The notes under the pieces: model-generated
The model's database searches: none
Told to the model about the DNA's origin: nothing
The model's input: only the letters and a program-made list of their open reading frames with translations
Source: Nereocystis luetkeana
Taxonomy: Eukaryota; Sar; Phaeophyceae; Laminariales; Laminariaceae
Assembly (NCBI GenBank): GCA_031213475.1
Contig: JARUPZ010000004.1
Span: 1,661,501-1,725,500 of the forward strand
Reading direction: 5' to 3'
Length of the DNA: 64,000 bases
In this document: piece after piece, positions 31,601 to 44,376 of the stretch
How the letters are laid out: every line of letters starts with the position of its first letter
Numbering within the stretch: the first letter of the stretch is position 1
Translations under genes and position numbers: made by a program

Positions 31601-34600
31601 AGCAGTAGGTAGATGATATGCGCAGTAGACCTATCTGTTATATCGCAGTACTGTACTGTAGTACTGTATGTACAATGACTCGGTCAAAATCTTCTACCGG
31701 GATATTTTCACCGTTCACGAAGGTACAGTCATACCAGCGCGACAATTGCCTCGATTTTTGGTGTATGGGCGTGACATAACTACATATATGTGCGCGGTTC
31801 ACACTGCTGCCTCCTCCGCTACTGTAAGGTTTACCTTCATACCAGTACGGTTTCATACACGTCACCGCGAAGACATGGGCATCGAGCTTGCATGAAGTCG
31901 TCAGTTTGTAGCCTTTTGAGTCTGAGAACCTGTTGAGTCTACAGGCAGGAACACTGAACCTCAGCTACCAGGCACTCCACGGGTGACCCGGACACCCTCC
32001 TTGTATAACGTGGGCGTAAAGTAATCCTCGTCGAGGCACTGAACACGGCCATGTAGCAAACCCCGCAAGGTGTCCCCAACCTCTCATTTCGGTACGACTA
32101 TTTGTGTGCTATGTATATTGTTTAATGCCTTCACAAGGATATTTTCACGCCTACATCGTGCACGGGGGGGTCCTGGCCACCTGACCGTAGATGCGGCTTA
32201 CGTTGCGGTATTGAGTCCGCCATGAGTCCCGGGATACATATTAGCGTTTTCCCAGCCCGGTGAGCAAGCAAGGCCCCTAACGGGCGCGGCTGTATGCGCC
32301 TTCTATTCGCCTAGATTGCGTATACACGACTTTCAAGTGCGCAACATGCTTCTTCTGTAGTTTGGAAGTAAGTGTCGATCGAACAAGGAACACGGCCAAA
32401 AAGGACCATGGATGATTCGGACTGAAGTTTTCGCTTTGTCTGGGGTTGGAACCGACAATTGAGCTTTCTTTATCACTATTAATACATCTACATCCTGGTT
32501 ATCATATCATACCAGGTGTATCGCTAATTTCTCGAGGTAACCTGATCCTCATTTTTATACTAATTCGAGACTTTGAATGCCTCCACCCCCGTATCATACG
32601 ATATCGTATTCCTGGGAACCCCTGCCCCCGTTTGGCACATCACATACATGCAGAAGTAAGAAAAAAAAACTAAAATAAATGCGTTGCGCTGCACGTCGTG
32701 TGCGTGAGTTTTAATCGTGCATAGTATACCGTCGCCTCTAGGGTACTCCATGCTGCTTAGTATTGGATAAATGGGCCGTGTAGTGTGCTTACCGGCTACA
32801 CCATACGAGTTTTGATACCGACCAGCGACGCGATAACTTCCTGGCGACTGCTGCTGCATGTATGTAGCAAAAAATATAGAATGAACACGACCCGTCGACG
32901 GAAGTGAAAGGGTCAAATTCGCCATTTAACCACTGAAAACAAATCTCCGCCCAGCTGTTGGTAGACATGAGGTCATTACTAGTAGTGTACGTTTGAACGA
33001 CGGGAAAGGCAGCCAGCTAGAAACGTTCCGCATTGCTAATTAGGTCGACACCATACTTTTTGGTACGAGAGCGCCATTCTTATCGTAGATGGTATGCGCT
33101 GAATTTTCTATTTTTGTCTTTCAAGAAAAACAAGAAAACAAGGAAAACGTTTCCTGAAGCAAGAAGTGAACACACCGTACAGGCCCCAGGAACGCTTATT
33201 ATGTAGTATTCCTCTTGTAGAAAACAAGGCAGAACCACCAGTCAAGAAAAACGAATGGCAGGAAAAAGCAAAGCATGAAATTATGGTTATTTAGGCTCCA
33301 AATTTCGTGGACAATATCGGCCTTTAATTAACCCTTAGAACCGCAGTCTCGTTTCGGGGACAAACCATTCATATTTCAAGCAGTTTTCCCCCAAAACGGG
33401 ACTGTGGTCCTAAAGGAGTCGACGAAAGGTATTTGAGGCACATCCGTGACAATTGCTTTGCGTGTCAACGGAGCATCCATGCCGACAAGCGCGCACAGGA
33501 TTCAGAACCAGTTATTTCGTTCCCTGCGGTATTTTTCCGTTTTTTTTTCCGCTCCAGGGTCGTTGGCGCCTGTTCTGCGACCGCGAAACTTCGGACATTC
33601 TGACGATGAGCCAGCGCGTGAGCAGCGAAACCAACCACAACACCATGCTAATAGCATGTACCTGGTACCTGGTACGTTTTATCCATCCATGTACGAGCTG
33701 GCTATAAAACCACACCTAGCAGGTATCAGGTATAATATGATACCCGTTCTCACTTGCGACTATTTATTTGCCTCTCAAAAAGCCACAGTACCAGCAATAC
33801 GATAACAGTATTGGTATGCTCTCACTCGCGATTGCTTATCCTGTGGAGTCCCCCTCTGAATTACCTCATGCTTTTTTCACCGGACAGGTAACGAAGTGAA
33901 CGACGAGGAACTTCTCGGGATCGGCGGCAACGAATCCAACGTTTTCAGTGCCAGCAACTTCGACGCGCTCGATGGTAAGCGGTACAACCAGCACACTCGA
34001 CCTACTGCTGCGTTTGCCCTTCTTGCGGAACGTGCAGCACGAGCTTCGGGGCCAGTCACCCATTGAGCGCTGCCACGAGTAAAGAAAACAACGAGGGAAA
34101 CGGGATGGAGAGCAATCTATGCACGAAGTCGAACTTTGGGTCCTATCGCGGAACGGACGGGGGGACACAGTATTCAGAACCAAAGGTGATCTATAAATAT
34201 GGCGGGATACCTGTTTTCTGGGTCCGTCCTGGGTTCTGATTGCTACGTAGCCCCCCTGGCATTGGGTTTCGTGTGGAGCACTCGACCGTACACTCTTAAC
34301 GGTGCACGTTATTCCTTCGCCGACCCGTCTCCTGTCATCTTTGGTGGCAGCAGCATGCCCTATATAATACCTAACCACGGTTATTGATGCGTAGCTCAAT
34401 CGCCAGTGTACCAAAGGTGAAGCGACGCGTGTCTTTGGGGAGCTGTGCGGCGGTAGTTCGGGTTTGCTTGTTTTGACCCAAAGACATCTCATGCCTCCTC
34501 ACCCGAAGAGCTGACACGCGCTATCATAGGGAATGCCTTGTACCGGTTTCTCTTAATCGCCAGAAACACTGATGATTGTTATTTTTTTCACGGGATGCTT

Positions 34601-37597
34601 GCCACGGTAAGAGTGCACCTTTTTTTGTTTTGTTTCGGAGACTCCTCTTTCGAGGAGCTCTCAACCTCGTCGAAAGCACTATGAATGGCTTTTCGGAAAA
34701 TGAAAGGGCAACCCGACGAACAATCTCATGGCCTCGGCACACCACGAACAACATTGTAAGAAACAAGACGATACCAATCTGGGCCGGAACATAAGAGCCG
34801 TTCAGACATGTATATTAGTACTATGCCGCCCTTCTATTTACGCCCAGAGTGGTATTGAACAGTTTCTCAATTTAGGGGCTCCGCTCCGTCAGTCAGAAAA
34901 TGTTTGGACCTAAATGCGCTACCCTGTTCATAGCAGGCCTGACGGGACCCGTCAAAAAGGGAACATCTGCGTCATTGGAATGTTATGCGTGGGTATACCA
35001 ACATCTGGGCCTTGGAAAGTGTTCCCCGCGTTACGAGAGGCTTCGTTTTCCTAAGCGTTATTACTGCAGTTTAGTGCTTTGGGCGAGGCGGCAGAGCTCC
35101 TCAAGTGAGAACTCTCACAACCGTCTCGGTGCATCCTCTACCGTACCGCGTTTTCAGATTCTCAATATTAATTCAGATTGCGATGATCGTTCGTCACAAA
35201 ACTAGCGCATGGGATTTCGCATCGCCCTTGGCGTACGGCCTTTCTTGCAGTAGACTGGTGGCTGCTCACCGTAGGGTCAGAGGTCCTGCACTGAAGAGCC
35301 TCGATAGAAATGATAGGCTACACTCCTACGGTATCACGCGGCTGCAGATACTGTACGCGCGTAGACGCCCTTCCCCCCGCCCGGTCACAAACGTCGAGAG
35401 CCGACGTGTTCTACTATATAAGTAGCACATTTCCGTCGAAACGTTTTCTGGATGACGGGGTTCCTTGACCCAAAATCGTCGGAATGTCAATCCTGCTTCG
35501 GAAAATGAGATGATTGTATAATTGGGCTATGGGATTTTTCATCGGGATGTAAGTTGATTTTTGCTGAAGCCAGTTTTCGGGTGAGGTATGGAGCTCCTTG
35601 AGTGAGGAACCTCAGCAATTTTAGGACAAATCTCTATCGTAGAACGTCTCCGCCATACTCTGCGACGAGCGCCCAGGCAGGGCGGCAGTAGCCGCCACTC
35701 AATTCCCCTGTCAACGCAGGATGTATATACTGCGGTTTTCTCCGGCGTAGACTATTTCGGGAGAACATAAACAAAAAAATCAGAGCCAAGTATGGTGAGT
35801 CAGCATACCGAGATATATGGGTTTTGGTTCCTTTGTGGATGCTGACTACTGCAGGGCAGGGCCCCTCGTAATGGGTTGACGTACCACTCTTCGACGCACT
35901 CTCAATTTTTCCATTTGTTTTGGGGTTCAGTTCAGGGTTGCTGTTCGCGTTGGTCACTACTTACACACCCCATCACTGTTTCTGGCATCGCAACATCCGT
36001 CGTAGCGCTCAGTAGTACGCGTTAGCGTTGTGTGACGCTTCCCGCTTGGGGAATCAGCACATAAACCGGATGTATGTGCTGGATGTCGATGGGCGGGTGG
36101 AAATACTTGTTTCAAGTCGCGAACATGTACACCAGTATATAGGGTACACACACACAACAGCACTCGTAAGAAATACCTGATAGTACATTGACAACGTGCC
36201 CACAGCATGTTGATGATGTTTTCGACGTTTTAGTCTGAAGGGGGGTGGGGGTGAGCTCAACGTCACGCATGACCGTAGCCGTATGACCATAGACCCTTGC
36301 ATGCCCATAATGCCGGGACGAAGCCCTTAGCGATTCCACCGACCAGGCAGGCATCCCTTGCTCCAAGCGCGAAGCTCCGTGAGGCGTTCGGTAAGTGGCA
36401 TGTAGGGCGAGCTACCCCTACTTCTAACCCCTTGTGAGGCGGCTCTCGGTAACGTGTGATTTTTTGTTCTTATGGGAAGGAGGGGAGAGGGTGTACTCAT
36501 TATCATGCATGGCCGTAGTCGTATGACCATAGACCCTCGACTCCCCGCAATGTCGGGACGGAGCACGTCGGGTTTTCACCGGCCAGGTATATGGAGGGGG
36601 GGCAGAGGGGTTCTCTCTGCAAAGGGTGTCAAAACCGCCCTTGGCAACGAATGTAGTACACGTTATGTGTCGTATCTCACCGTAAGATCCGAGTACGATA
36701 CTACTGTAGCAAAACGAACTGTACTACGAGCAGTGACTAATGTCATGGTGTGTCGGTAGGATACACCATGAAACGAGATACACGGCTTGAGCCATCCATC
36801 CATACCAAAATAAGTTCCCAGCAAATAGACAGATTCAGTTTAACGCACACACGCAGCTCCCCGACACGTCAAGGCGGCAAACTGGACGTGCTCCAGGTCG
36901 GCACAAATCTCACGACCTCAATAAAAAACAATGCGCGGTCCATCCCCCATCCTTGCTGCTTTTTTCCGATCATTTGTTTTTCTCTCCTCCAGCTGCCTTG
37001 GCGGACGTTTTCGAGGCAAGTGGAGGCTCCGCCATCATGTGCCCATCCACTGGAGTCAACCTGACGATCGAGTTCAATGTCACAGTCATTGCCGCAGACC
37101 CCGGAACCATCGACGGAGACACGGTGACATTAAACGCAGATGACCTCGAGGACAACCCGACAGGCTTCACGGTCGTCCTGGATTTGTGCGACACCGACGT
37201 CGGTGACACCGTCATCCTCTCTGCGGACTACACGGACGACCAGGGCAACGACCCCGACTTGTCCGCGTTGGCCAACGTCGTGGTGGGCGCCGCGATCACC
37301 CCCTCGCCACTCATCACCGGCCCTCCTTCACCCTCGTTCGTGGTCACCCCTTCGCCTACATCGGTGGATCCTCCTTCTCCCCCCCCGGTGGGTACCTCCC
37401 CGCCTGTAATCGTGATCTCTCCTCCCCCTACACCGGCCGGCACATCTGCGCCTTCGGCGTTGCCAACCCCTGCGCCTTCGCCATCGGTGATATTCACCAT
37501 GAGTCCTACTCTGGCCTCCTCACCGGCGCCTACGCCAGTAGTGGTTTCGGAGGGCCCCACGTCGGGGCCGACCGCGTTCGACTCGTTGAGGATTTAG
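28663..37597 (+). CDS. Secreted von Willebrand factor type A domain protein, four exons
   Basis: Exons 28663-28830, 29209-29614, 33888-33974 and 36993-37597 give 1266 nt (421 aa). All junctions are GT-AG, with phases 0, 1, 1. Residues 1-21 are a signal peptide (MLFKSSLIGVLSALAATHVTS). The vWA domain spans about 57-221. Its metal-ion-dependent adhesion site is complete: D64, S66 and S68 in DGSGS, T135 in GGTNSASGI and D163 in VITDGG. It ends with the usual VLAVGVG strand, which continues correctly across the exon 2-3 junction into NEVNDEELLGIGG. Residues 222-320 form a Cys-containing beta-rich module, and 322-415 are Pro/Ser/Thr-rich, probably a glycosylated wall-associated stalk. No TM helix follows. 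vWA domains bind protein ligands through a divalent cation, so extracellular matrix adhesion is likely. Introns 2 and 3 (4.3 and 3.0 kb) are filled with repeats. Confidence 0.85.
33328..33420. repeat. R1 MITE inside intron 2 of the vWA gene
   Basis: TTAACCCTTAGAACCGCAGT on the left pairs with ACTGTGGTCCTAAAGGAGT on the right. The left TTAA is intact and the right has decayed. Confidence 0.8.
35408..35645 (+). repeat. R3 MITE, copy 4, inside intron 3 of the vWA gene
   Basis: Starts GTTCTACTATATAAGTAGCA and ends CTCTATCGTAGAAC. Shares GGGATTTTTCATCGGGATG and GGTATGGAGCTCCTTGAGTG with other copies. Confidence 0.85.
36250..36446. repeat. Dispersed repeat R5, copy 3
   Basis: ATGCCGGGACGAAGC, CCACCGACCAGGCAGGCAT, CAAGCGCGAAGCTCCGTGAG and CTTGTGAGGCGG are in the family order. 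Confidence 0.75.
36492..36590. repeat. Dispersed repeat R5, copy 4 (5' part)
   Basis: ATGGCCGTAGTCGTATGACCA and TGTCGGGACGGAGCACGTCG (in overlapping pieces) match copy 3, but the copy stops after CCGGCCAGG. Confidence 0.7.
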
Positions 37598-38689
37598 GCT
37601 AGCTGACCGATCAGACCAAGACTATGGTAGGGGGGATCAGTCACGTTCAGGGCCTCGCCTTTTCGGAATCTCGGACCCACGCGCCTAGCGTGAGAGTTAC
37701 TGCTACCCTATTTCTTTGATGCTTGTTCGTCGTTGCGATATTATCCGCCTTGGAATTGGTTTGACAAGCTTTCTCCAACAAAAATGTGCTTGAGTTCGTT
37801 GCTGCGCGCGGTACCAGGCAGAACCACTAGCGCGGGTGGGCTACTCTCGGCACTGAAAAGGGGGGAATCTCGCTTCTACCGCATCGCCTTGATCATAAAC
37901 GCCTTCGGGAGCCGGTGCAGACCCATATACTATTAGGGCAATGTCGATCGAGGAATATGATAAGAAATGCCATGTTATTCGAGGAAGACATTGGTCCTCT
38001 TGGGTCGATGCTTGAAAAACAGCGACAAATTCTTGGGGAAAACCATGAACGGTTATGGGTGGGAAAGGGGGGGGAAAAGTGGCCTCACTCCAGAATTGGT
38101 CCCACATAATGCCTGGGTTTACATGTTCGACCAGAACGTGGTTGGGTACACGCTGCATAGCCCATCTGTGAGTAGACTTGTGAGTTTCTAGCACCCCCTC
38201 CCCCAACACGTTGCCTCCTGATACAATAGCACGCGTCTGTAAACTCTAATATATTTTTCTGTCTCCGCCAACATTTGTTATGACATGGGATAACCTCGAC
38301 ATACCTCATTGTGGTACTGTGGTTCGTACGTATTGAGAGGCAAACACATTTTTGCGCTGTCTCGGCAGGATGTTCGCAACGGGTGTCAGCTTCTGGTACA
38401 CCAGATGGAATTGCATAGATAGATGTGGGTGGAATCGGAAGAACTCGCCTTCGCGGTACAGGATGGTATTCTAGCATTTGTTTTTTTAGCGATATTCATG
38501 CGGGTTTTCCGTCGGAGAGCAGGAGTGGTGGCATCGCTCGGGGGTACGGGGGTGTGGGGGGCACAGGTCTGCCGTACCTTAGAAAGGGTGGTACGTGCAC
38601 TCTACGGTATAGCTTGGGTGGGGAGAGGTCCCAGTGTTATGTGAGCGTGACAGGGCGCCCGTCTCGGGGTGGTCAGTGAACATTTCACG
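37598..38689. other. Downstream flank of the vWA gene, nothing recognised
   Basis: Presumed 3' UTR and spacer. I found no AATAAA close to the stop codon. Open frames here have no recognisable family. Confidence 0.4.
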
Positions 38690-38910
38690 CGTCTTAGAGA
38701 GTTCACCTATCCCCACTTCATGGTCTAGGTATCTCAGGGAGGATAAGCCCCCGGCCCGTACGATCTACCAGGGTAACTCATTTCGTCGGGTGGGAGCCTT
38801 GTGGTCTGCATTTCGGACAGCAGCACATCGTTAGTGGCTTGAAACTTTACCATCCAGATCCTGCACAGCATCTGATAACGGCAGACTGGGGAGACCTAGA
38901 TAATCTACAG
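38690..38910. repeat. Dispersed repeat R6, copy 3
   Basis: GTCGGGTGGGAGCC, CAGATCCTGCACAGCATC and GATAACGGCAGACTGG are in the family order. Confidence 0.65.
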
Positions 38911-39324
38911 TAGATCGTGACTTGTCCGGCGTGCCAAGTATTGTGCGTGTCCTTACAGCGTATATCGATGCTGAAAACAAATATAAACAGGAAACTCGAT
39001 CGTTGTTACGGGATGCGTCTGTCGCGCAGAAAACAGGAATACATGAATGGAAGACGAGGGAAATAATACCTGGCCATACAAGGACGACGCGTCGAGTGTC
39101 GAGTGTCTCGCGCCTTTCATTCAAGTTGGACGTTAACGCGACGTTTCCGTGCAACACTTACAATTTCATCGTCCGTTGCTGTGGCCTACGCACGCTCGCA
39201 TTCCGAGTGCACCTGCTGTGCGCCTTCGACACGACACCGTCAAAGTATACTTTCAAGCTCCGACCTGAGGCCCAACTATGCCGTTTTTGTTTGGGTCGTA
39301 CTTGTCAGCACCCCCCGCGGAGAT

Positions 39325-39390
39325 CCACCTACTGTAAATGTGTTACCTACTGTGAAGGTGTCACTTACTGTGAAGGTGTCAACTACTGAT
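39325..39390 (+). repeat. 18-bp tandem repeat x 3
   Basis: Units of CTTACTGTGAAGGTGTCA with a diverged first unit (CTACTGTAAATGTGTTAC). It follows a 200-bp open segment (39103 onwards) of unclear status. Confidence 0.8.
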
Positions 39391-40239
39391 AGGGTTATCG
39401 CTTTTCGGCCATTATTAGTTGTTTATTACTGCATCAACCACTCTATTTGAGAAGCTACAATACCTAATATCATGTTTTTGTTTTTGCAATACCCTGGCAC
39501 GTCTTGTTGCAGACCTATTATGGAGCAGCAGGACATGCTATTTATTGCTCATCGGGCTGCCCTGTCATAAGATTTCCTCAAAATTAGGTTTAATGCTCCA
39601 GGTGATACTTCGTATACATCCCTCCTCCTCAAGCGGGGAGCCCCCAACAAAACGTACGTGCAACCCCTACTGTAGCATTCGTCCTTCTTGTCGGTAGAAT
39701 AATCAACCCATGATCCTGCCAACGACGCCATGTATGTGTGAAGGCGTCTGCCTCGGCGATGCACGGATGTCGGCGCTGAGTACTTACCCGTCCACCAAAT
39801 CACAGTAGTTCATGCAAAGCTGAGTCCGCACCTTCTAAGGCACAGCACACAGCAAACACGGCCAAGGAGATGATATGTGGCACACAGCAGTCAGTGATCT
39901 CGTGAAGAACTCAAGCATGTTTTTTGAGGTTTCACCTTTTCTGACATGTGTGTCTCCTGTCAGGAACTTGACGTCGAGTACACTAGTAAATATTGAAAAG
40001 CAGTCCTTCTGCACAGTAGTTCTATCTATCCATAAGCCGCATATATCTCAAATGGCACTTTACAACACTACGTACATATCTACGTTCCTTGTTGCCAAAC
40101 CAGTCCATTCCAGTGCCGAGGGCAATACACACTGTTGTCCTCTCTTCGTGCGCTACACGAAATATGTCCTTACACGAAAGTTATCACTGAACGGCAGCCC
40201 CCTCCCCTCCCCGTACGAGGTAGGTTATAACTGGGCTGT

Positions 40240-41050
40240 TCCAAGATAGCGTCCATGGCAGCCCTCTTACCGTGAATCATGCTAACATACCCGGGCTGTT
40301 CCCTTTCCCGGCCAAGATATGTGTGGCGAATAAGCGCCGGTGACGTATCTAAGCATCAATGGTGATATATACAAGGGAATATGGCTACACACATCATCAC
40401 CGGTTAAAATATACCACGACGGTTCCAAGGGGCCCGTATCTCCTGGCCCTTTTAGGCTCCACGATAGTTTCTATCTCAACCCACCCGATATGCTCCGACC
40501 GCTTGTTTGTCCACCCGAGGTGTTGATGGCATGGTGGAACTAAACGCTTGTATACATCACCAGTGTCGTATACAAGGACACGTAGCTATAGACAATATAC
40601 GCCGGTTTAAATATTACACACAGTACTTTAGAGCCCATAGCTCCTGGAGTAGGCCCGCGTCGGCTCGACGAAAGCTTCTATGACAGCTCTACTGTTGTAG
40701 TGAATGCGAACATGCCCCGGCTTCTTCTCCGTTTCCCGGCCAACACACATGTGCGGCGAATAAGCGCCGGGGATATATCTAAGCGCTTGTATACATCAAT
40801 TACTGATGATGTTCAAGGATACACTGCTACATACACCACCATCCACACGGGTTAAAGCGGAGCACATGACTCCTGGGATACTGGCCCGTGATGATTACAC
40901 GATATCTTCCGTAACAGCCCTATAAGCCCATGCCAACACACTCCGGCTCTTCCCTTCTTCGGCCAAGATATAATGTGCGCTGAATGAGCATCGGTGATTG
41001 ATCGCTTATTATGTACGTCACCAAGGTTGTGAATACTAAAAAACACGATA
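40240..41050. repeat. Degenerate tandem repeat, about 290-bp unit x 3
   Basis: CGGCCAAGATATGTGTGGCGAATAAGCGCCGG-type blocks (near 40310, 40738 and 40960), then CTTGTATACATCA, a tail of TCACCGGTTAAA and CTCCTGG. Units have diverged heavily and carry no ORF. Confidence 0.65.
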
Positions 41051-41302
41051 GGTGACGTGTACATAATAATACGAGTAGTACCACCGTTCTACACAGAATA
41101 GGTTTGATAGGTACCTGGTTCTGGAAGCACACCAGATAATATGTACAGCAATAGTGCTCGTACCATTATCATTGTAGGTGGTGGAGATGCGGCGTAATAA
41201 GAGAGTTGAAACTGTAACTGTGTGCCATGAATGTGCACTGTCTACAACGGTATGATTGTATCATAAAGTAGCAGTACGAGTACATACATGCAAGATTTTT
41301 TT

Positions 41303-41743
41303 TTAATGTATGCCTGCTTCGCGCGTCACACATACATCGCGATCATTCTCCGGTTTCTGGGCACATACACTCGCTGCCTCCTCAGGTATGCGGGTGTGAA
41401 GCGTGTATCCCGACGATAAAAAGCTTGTGAGGACTGTTTCAAGAAGCTCGGAATCTCCGAATCTTGGAACATCAGGTCGAAACGTTGGCAGCATACCATA
41501 TTGTCCGTAAAATGACTCGGATGCGACAGGATTCGATTCGTATTTGTTTTAGAGAAACTACTCGGATTTCCAACCAGCTCCAGTATCAGTTTGCGTTGGG
41601 CACAGGGCGCACGGCTTAGGCACGCGAACGACATCAGCGTCAGGTAGAGTTGAAGGGCCTGGTGGGTCGTCAGGTCCTCGCTGTGGTGAAGGGGTGTCGA
41701 GAAGTGGGGCCACGAGCCGGTGCTTGAAGGCTGCAAAAGCCTC
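41303..41743 (-). CDS. Unrecognised minus-strand coding-like region, probably two exons
   Basis: On the minus strand an acceptor-like TTTCTTCAG at 41744 opens a frame (AFAAFKHRLVAPLL, then a Pro-rich segment and CALCPTQT) down to a stop near 41558. A second frame overlaps downstream, containing FYGQYGMLPTFRPDVP and GDSELLETVLTSFLSSGYT and ending GIH-stop at 41303. Both have protein-like composition, but I could not find a clean GT donor joining them. This could be one gene with an unseen intron, or a frameshifted pseudogene. No domain is recognised. Confidence 0.35.
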
Positions 41744-42356
41744 TGAAGAAACGGCTAACTCGCACACGGGCATTACGCAAACAAACATGAGACGTCATGG
41801 GTGCTCATTATGCTCTTGAGGTGGCCTATGACTAACTCACGATAAATCCCCACGTGTACCGGTACATTTGGAAACCACAAACCTCGGAGATCGGAATGAG
41901 TGCCTGGAACTCGCAGTGGCTTTGATCTTTGCCCGAAGATCGATAACCCATGACCTACATATACAGTAGCTCGACCCTATCCACCATTTATTTGCGGACG
42001 AGAGAGCGGCACACGAGTTATATATCAAATCTCCTACGGCCAGACATGGTACGCATCATTACCGTTCCTTCTCCCACACCACGTATGTATCTGGTACCTA
42101 GTTATCGACATCTATGATACTGTAGTATAGGCCCACGAATAATAAGTGACCTGCAGTATAAAAGTAACTGACGGCTCTCTTTTTGGACATGCTAACGAAG
42201 TTGGATGAAAAACATCGTGCACAGCGGTGAGCACCACGAGTACATAATTAATTATTGTAGCAATATATATGCTGAATGGGCGCTGTGTTCAAGGATGGTG
42301 CCACAACAAGGTTCTAGGTGGCTTGTACGCGTGGCACAGTAGACCGGTTCTACGAT

Positions 42357-42587
42357 AGAGGTAGCACATTTCCGCTATAATATTAGTTCCGAAAGACGGG
42401 GTTCCTCGACCCAAAATCGTCGAAATAAATGTCAGTATTGATTTCGAAAAAAAAATGTTTTGGTAGACTTGGGCCATGGGATTATTCGCCGCGATGCATT
42501 TTGATTTTTGCTGAATGAAGTCAGTTTTCGGATGAGGTAAGTGAGGGGCCTCAGAAAAATTAGGGTGAGCCTCTACTACTGTAGAAC
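42357..42587 (+). repeat. R3 MITE, copy 5
   Basis: Starts GTTCTACGATAGAGGTAGC and ends CTACTACTGTAGAAC. Shares TTGGGCCATGGGATTATTC with copy 3. Confidence 0.85.
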
Positions 42588-42976
42588 GCCTCAGTAGACG
42601 TTTCTCGTTGGCGGACCTGCACTGTATCCTATACACTGTACAGTATAGACCCACCAAGAAGCAAGTGCCCAGTAGGAACATAATTATTTATCACTCCTTG
42701 AAGAACGCGGAGGAATTGGGTTACGAAAATCGGCTCAGTGGTAAATTCTACACTATTTTTTTCCTGGTATATAATAGCCTGCCCTTAAGGTTGTTTCAAG
42801 ATGGCGTCCCTGTGAGAATCCCAGGCTTGCCCATATTAGGTGTTTCTTGTTCGCGGGTCCATACTGTGAACACGATAAAAATATGATCAAGGTGCTTGTG
42901 CGTGCGCCATCAGCCAAGGGTAGGACTGTTAGCCCCGCCAATCAAATATTTAGCCGACCGGGATCTTACTAACGTT

Positions 42977-43150
42977 TCAGGGGTAGCAACGGTAGCGCAC
43001 GGTCTTCTTGTGAAAGTTATGGTCGTCGCCGTAGACGTAAACGGGGCCGTACACGCCCTCGCTATCTTCGGCAATCGCGCGTGTCTGCGCATGATGTCGC
43101 GTCCCCCAAGACACCGCTGCATTCGGCGAGCAAAATGCCTCACAGGGGTG
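42977..43150 (-). CDS. Unrecognised minus-strand terminal exon candidate
   Basis: A minus-strand frame reads CEAFCSPNAAVSWGTRHH, then an acidic segment, then YGPVYVYGDDHNFHKKTVRY and RCYP before a TGA. Residue usage looks coding, and GTAAGA follows the stop by a few bases, so the real exon may splice there instead. The 5' side runs into GAGGAGCTC sequence typical of R3 fragments and has no ATG. No family is recognised. Confidence 0.3.
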   Translation of the reverse strand, partial: HPCEAFCSPNAAVSWGTRHHAQTRAIAEDSEGVYGPVYVYGDDHNFHKKTVRYRCYP

Positions 43151-43619
43151 TTGGCTTATTTGTTTCTCGAGCTCCTCACGTGAGACGGCCAATATCTAAC
43201 CCCAAACACGACTTCGAATAACTCTGTTAGCGCAAACCGACCAGGATTTAGCTCTACTCGCTAGACCAGTACTACAAATAAATGCACTCATATTGTAGTG
43301 ACCTGTACTGCAGCAGTACGTAGTCGCTCATTCGAGGAGCTCAACAGGCCAGAACATACCTACACTAAGCCAAAACGTTTCGCATGCTTCCGACAGATTC
43401 ATACGTTCATGGACGGCATTTTTTTCCCGTGAGAATTCTCCTCCGAGACGCGAGCTAGGCTAGGGCTTGTAGTTAGGGGTGGAGCGTGTAGGCCGTTTTT
43501 TTTCTGACCTGACTATTAGACTGTCATATTTGAAGGCTCCTCAACATAACTGCGGAAAGGACAGAAGGCTTCCGCTAGCCCCTGCTGCAGACAGGGGGTT
43601 GGTTGTTCATCGGCTCAAG

Positions 43620-43703
43620 CCTTCAAGAACTGCAGTGTCTTGGGCTCAGCCCCCAAAATTCCTACCTCGTAAGTTAGTTTGCCCCCGAAACGCTCAAGGG
43701 TTA
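43620..43703. repeat. Strongly decayed R1 MITE
   Basis: AAGAACTGCAGTGTCTTGGG on the left and TTGCCCCCGAAACGCTCAAG then GGGTTAA on the right keep the R1 order. Confidence 0.45.
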
Positions 43704-44376
43704 AGCCTACACATTTATCATATGTCTGTTTTGGGTGAAGCATGTAGTTCATCCATTAAGGGGCTTCGAGAAAATTGCAAAGTGCACCCCCTATGGAAAC
43801 ATGCTGCCCGACGTCCATTTTTTCTACTGCTGACGTGGTGACCTCTTTACTTCACGCCAGCCCCGATCAAAATGAAGTTTTTTGACGACGGTGCACACAC
43901 GCGCGAATTCGCGTTTCCCGCACGCACGTTGACATAAAATTATAACGACGGTGAAGACGTGCGTGATTTCTCTTGCCCGGACCGACGCTCATTAAAAAAC
44001 GTGCGCCACACGCACTGCTGTCGATATTCAGGTTTGTCACTACCGTACGCACTGTAGTAGTGCATCAATCACGCCCCCCCCCCCCCCCCCCGCGGCTAAT
44101 CTGTCCTGGCTCGTATGCGACACCCTTGATATATCTGATACTGCTGCTGCTGCTGTGTCATCTTTTGCATTTCCTGCGTGCCGGCTTTTGATCTGAGCAC
44201 TTTTGTTTCACGACACTCCGCGCATAGTGCATGAACTACTACTTAACCTGGTAGTTCTCTTGCGTCGCGGAGCTCGACATGTTCGTGCATATATATTTGA
44301 AAAACTCTACCGTGTACACTTACTTACCTGCAGCACCGCAAGGTATTCTACTTTGTCTTTTGTCTTGCCTGCCGAA

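Noticed and set aside
33446..33805. Extra exon within intron 2 of the vWA gene (CTCCAG at 33553)
   Set aside because: Direct joining of 29614 to 33888 restores the vWA strand exactly. Adding this segment would break the domain.
33866..34492. 208-codon minus-strand open frame
   Set aside because: It lies opposite exon 3 of the vWA gene, whose splice phases and domain continuity are convincing. The minus frame has Ser/Arg-rich shadow composition and no domain.
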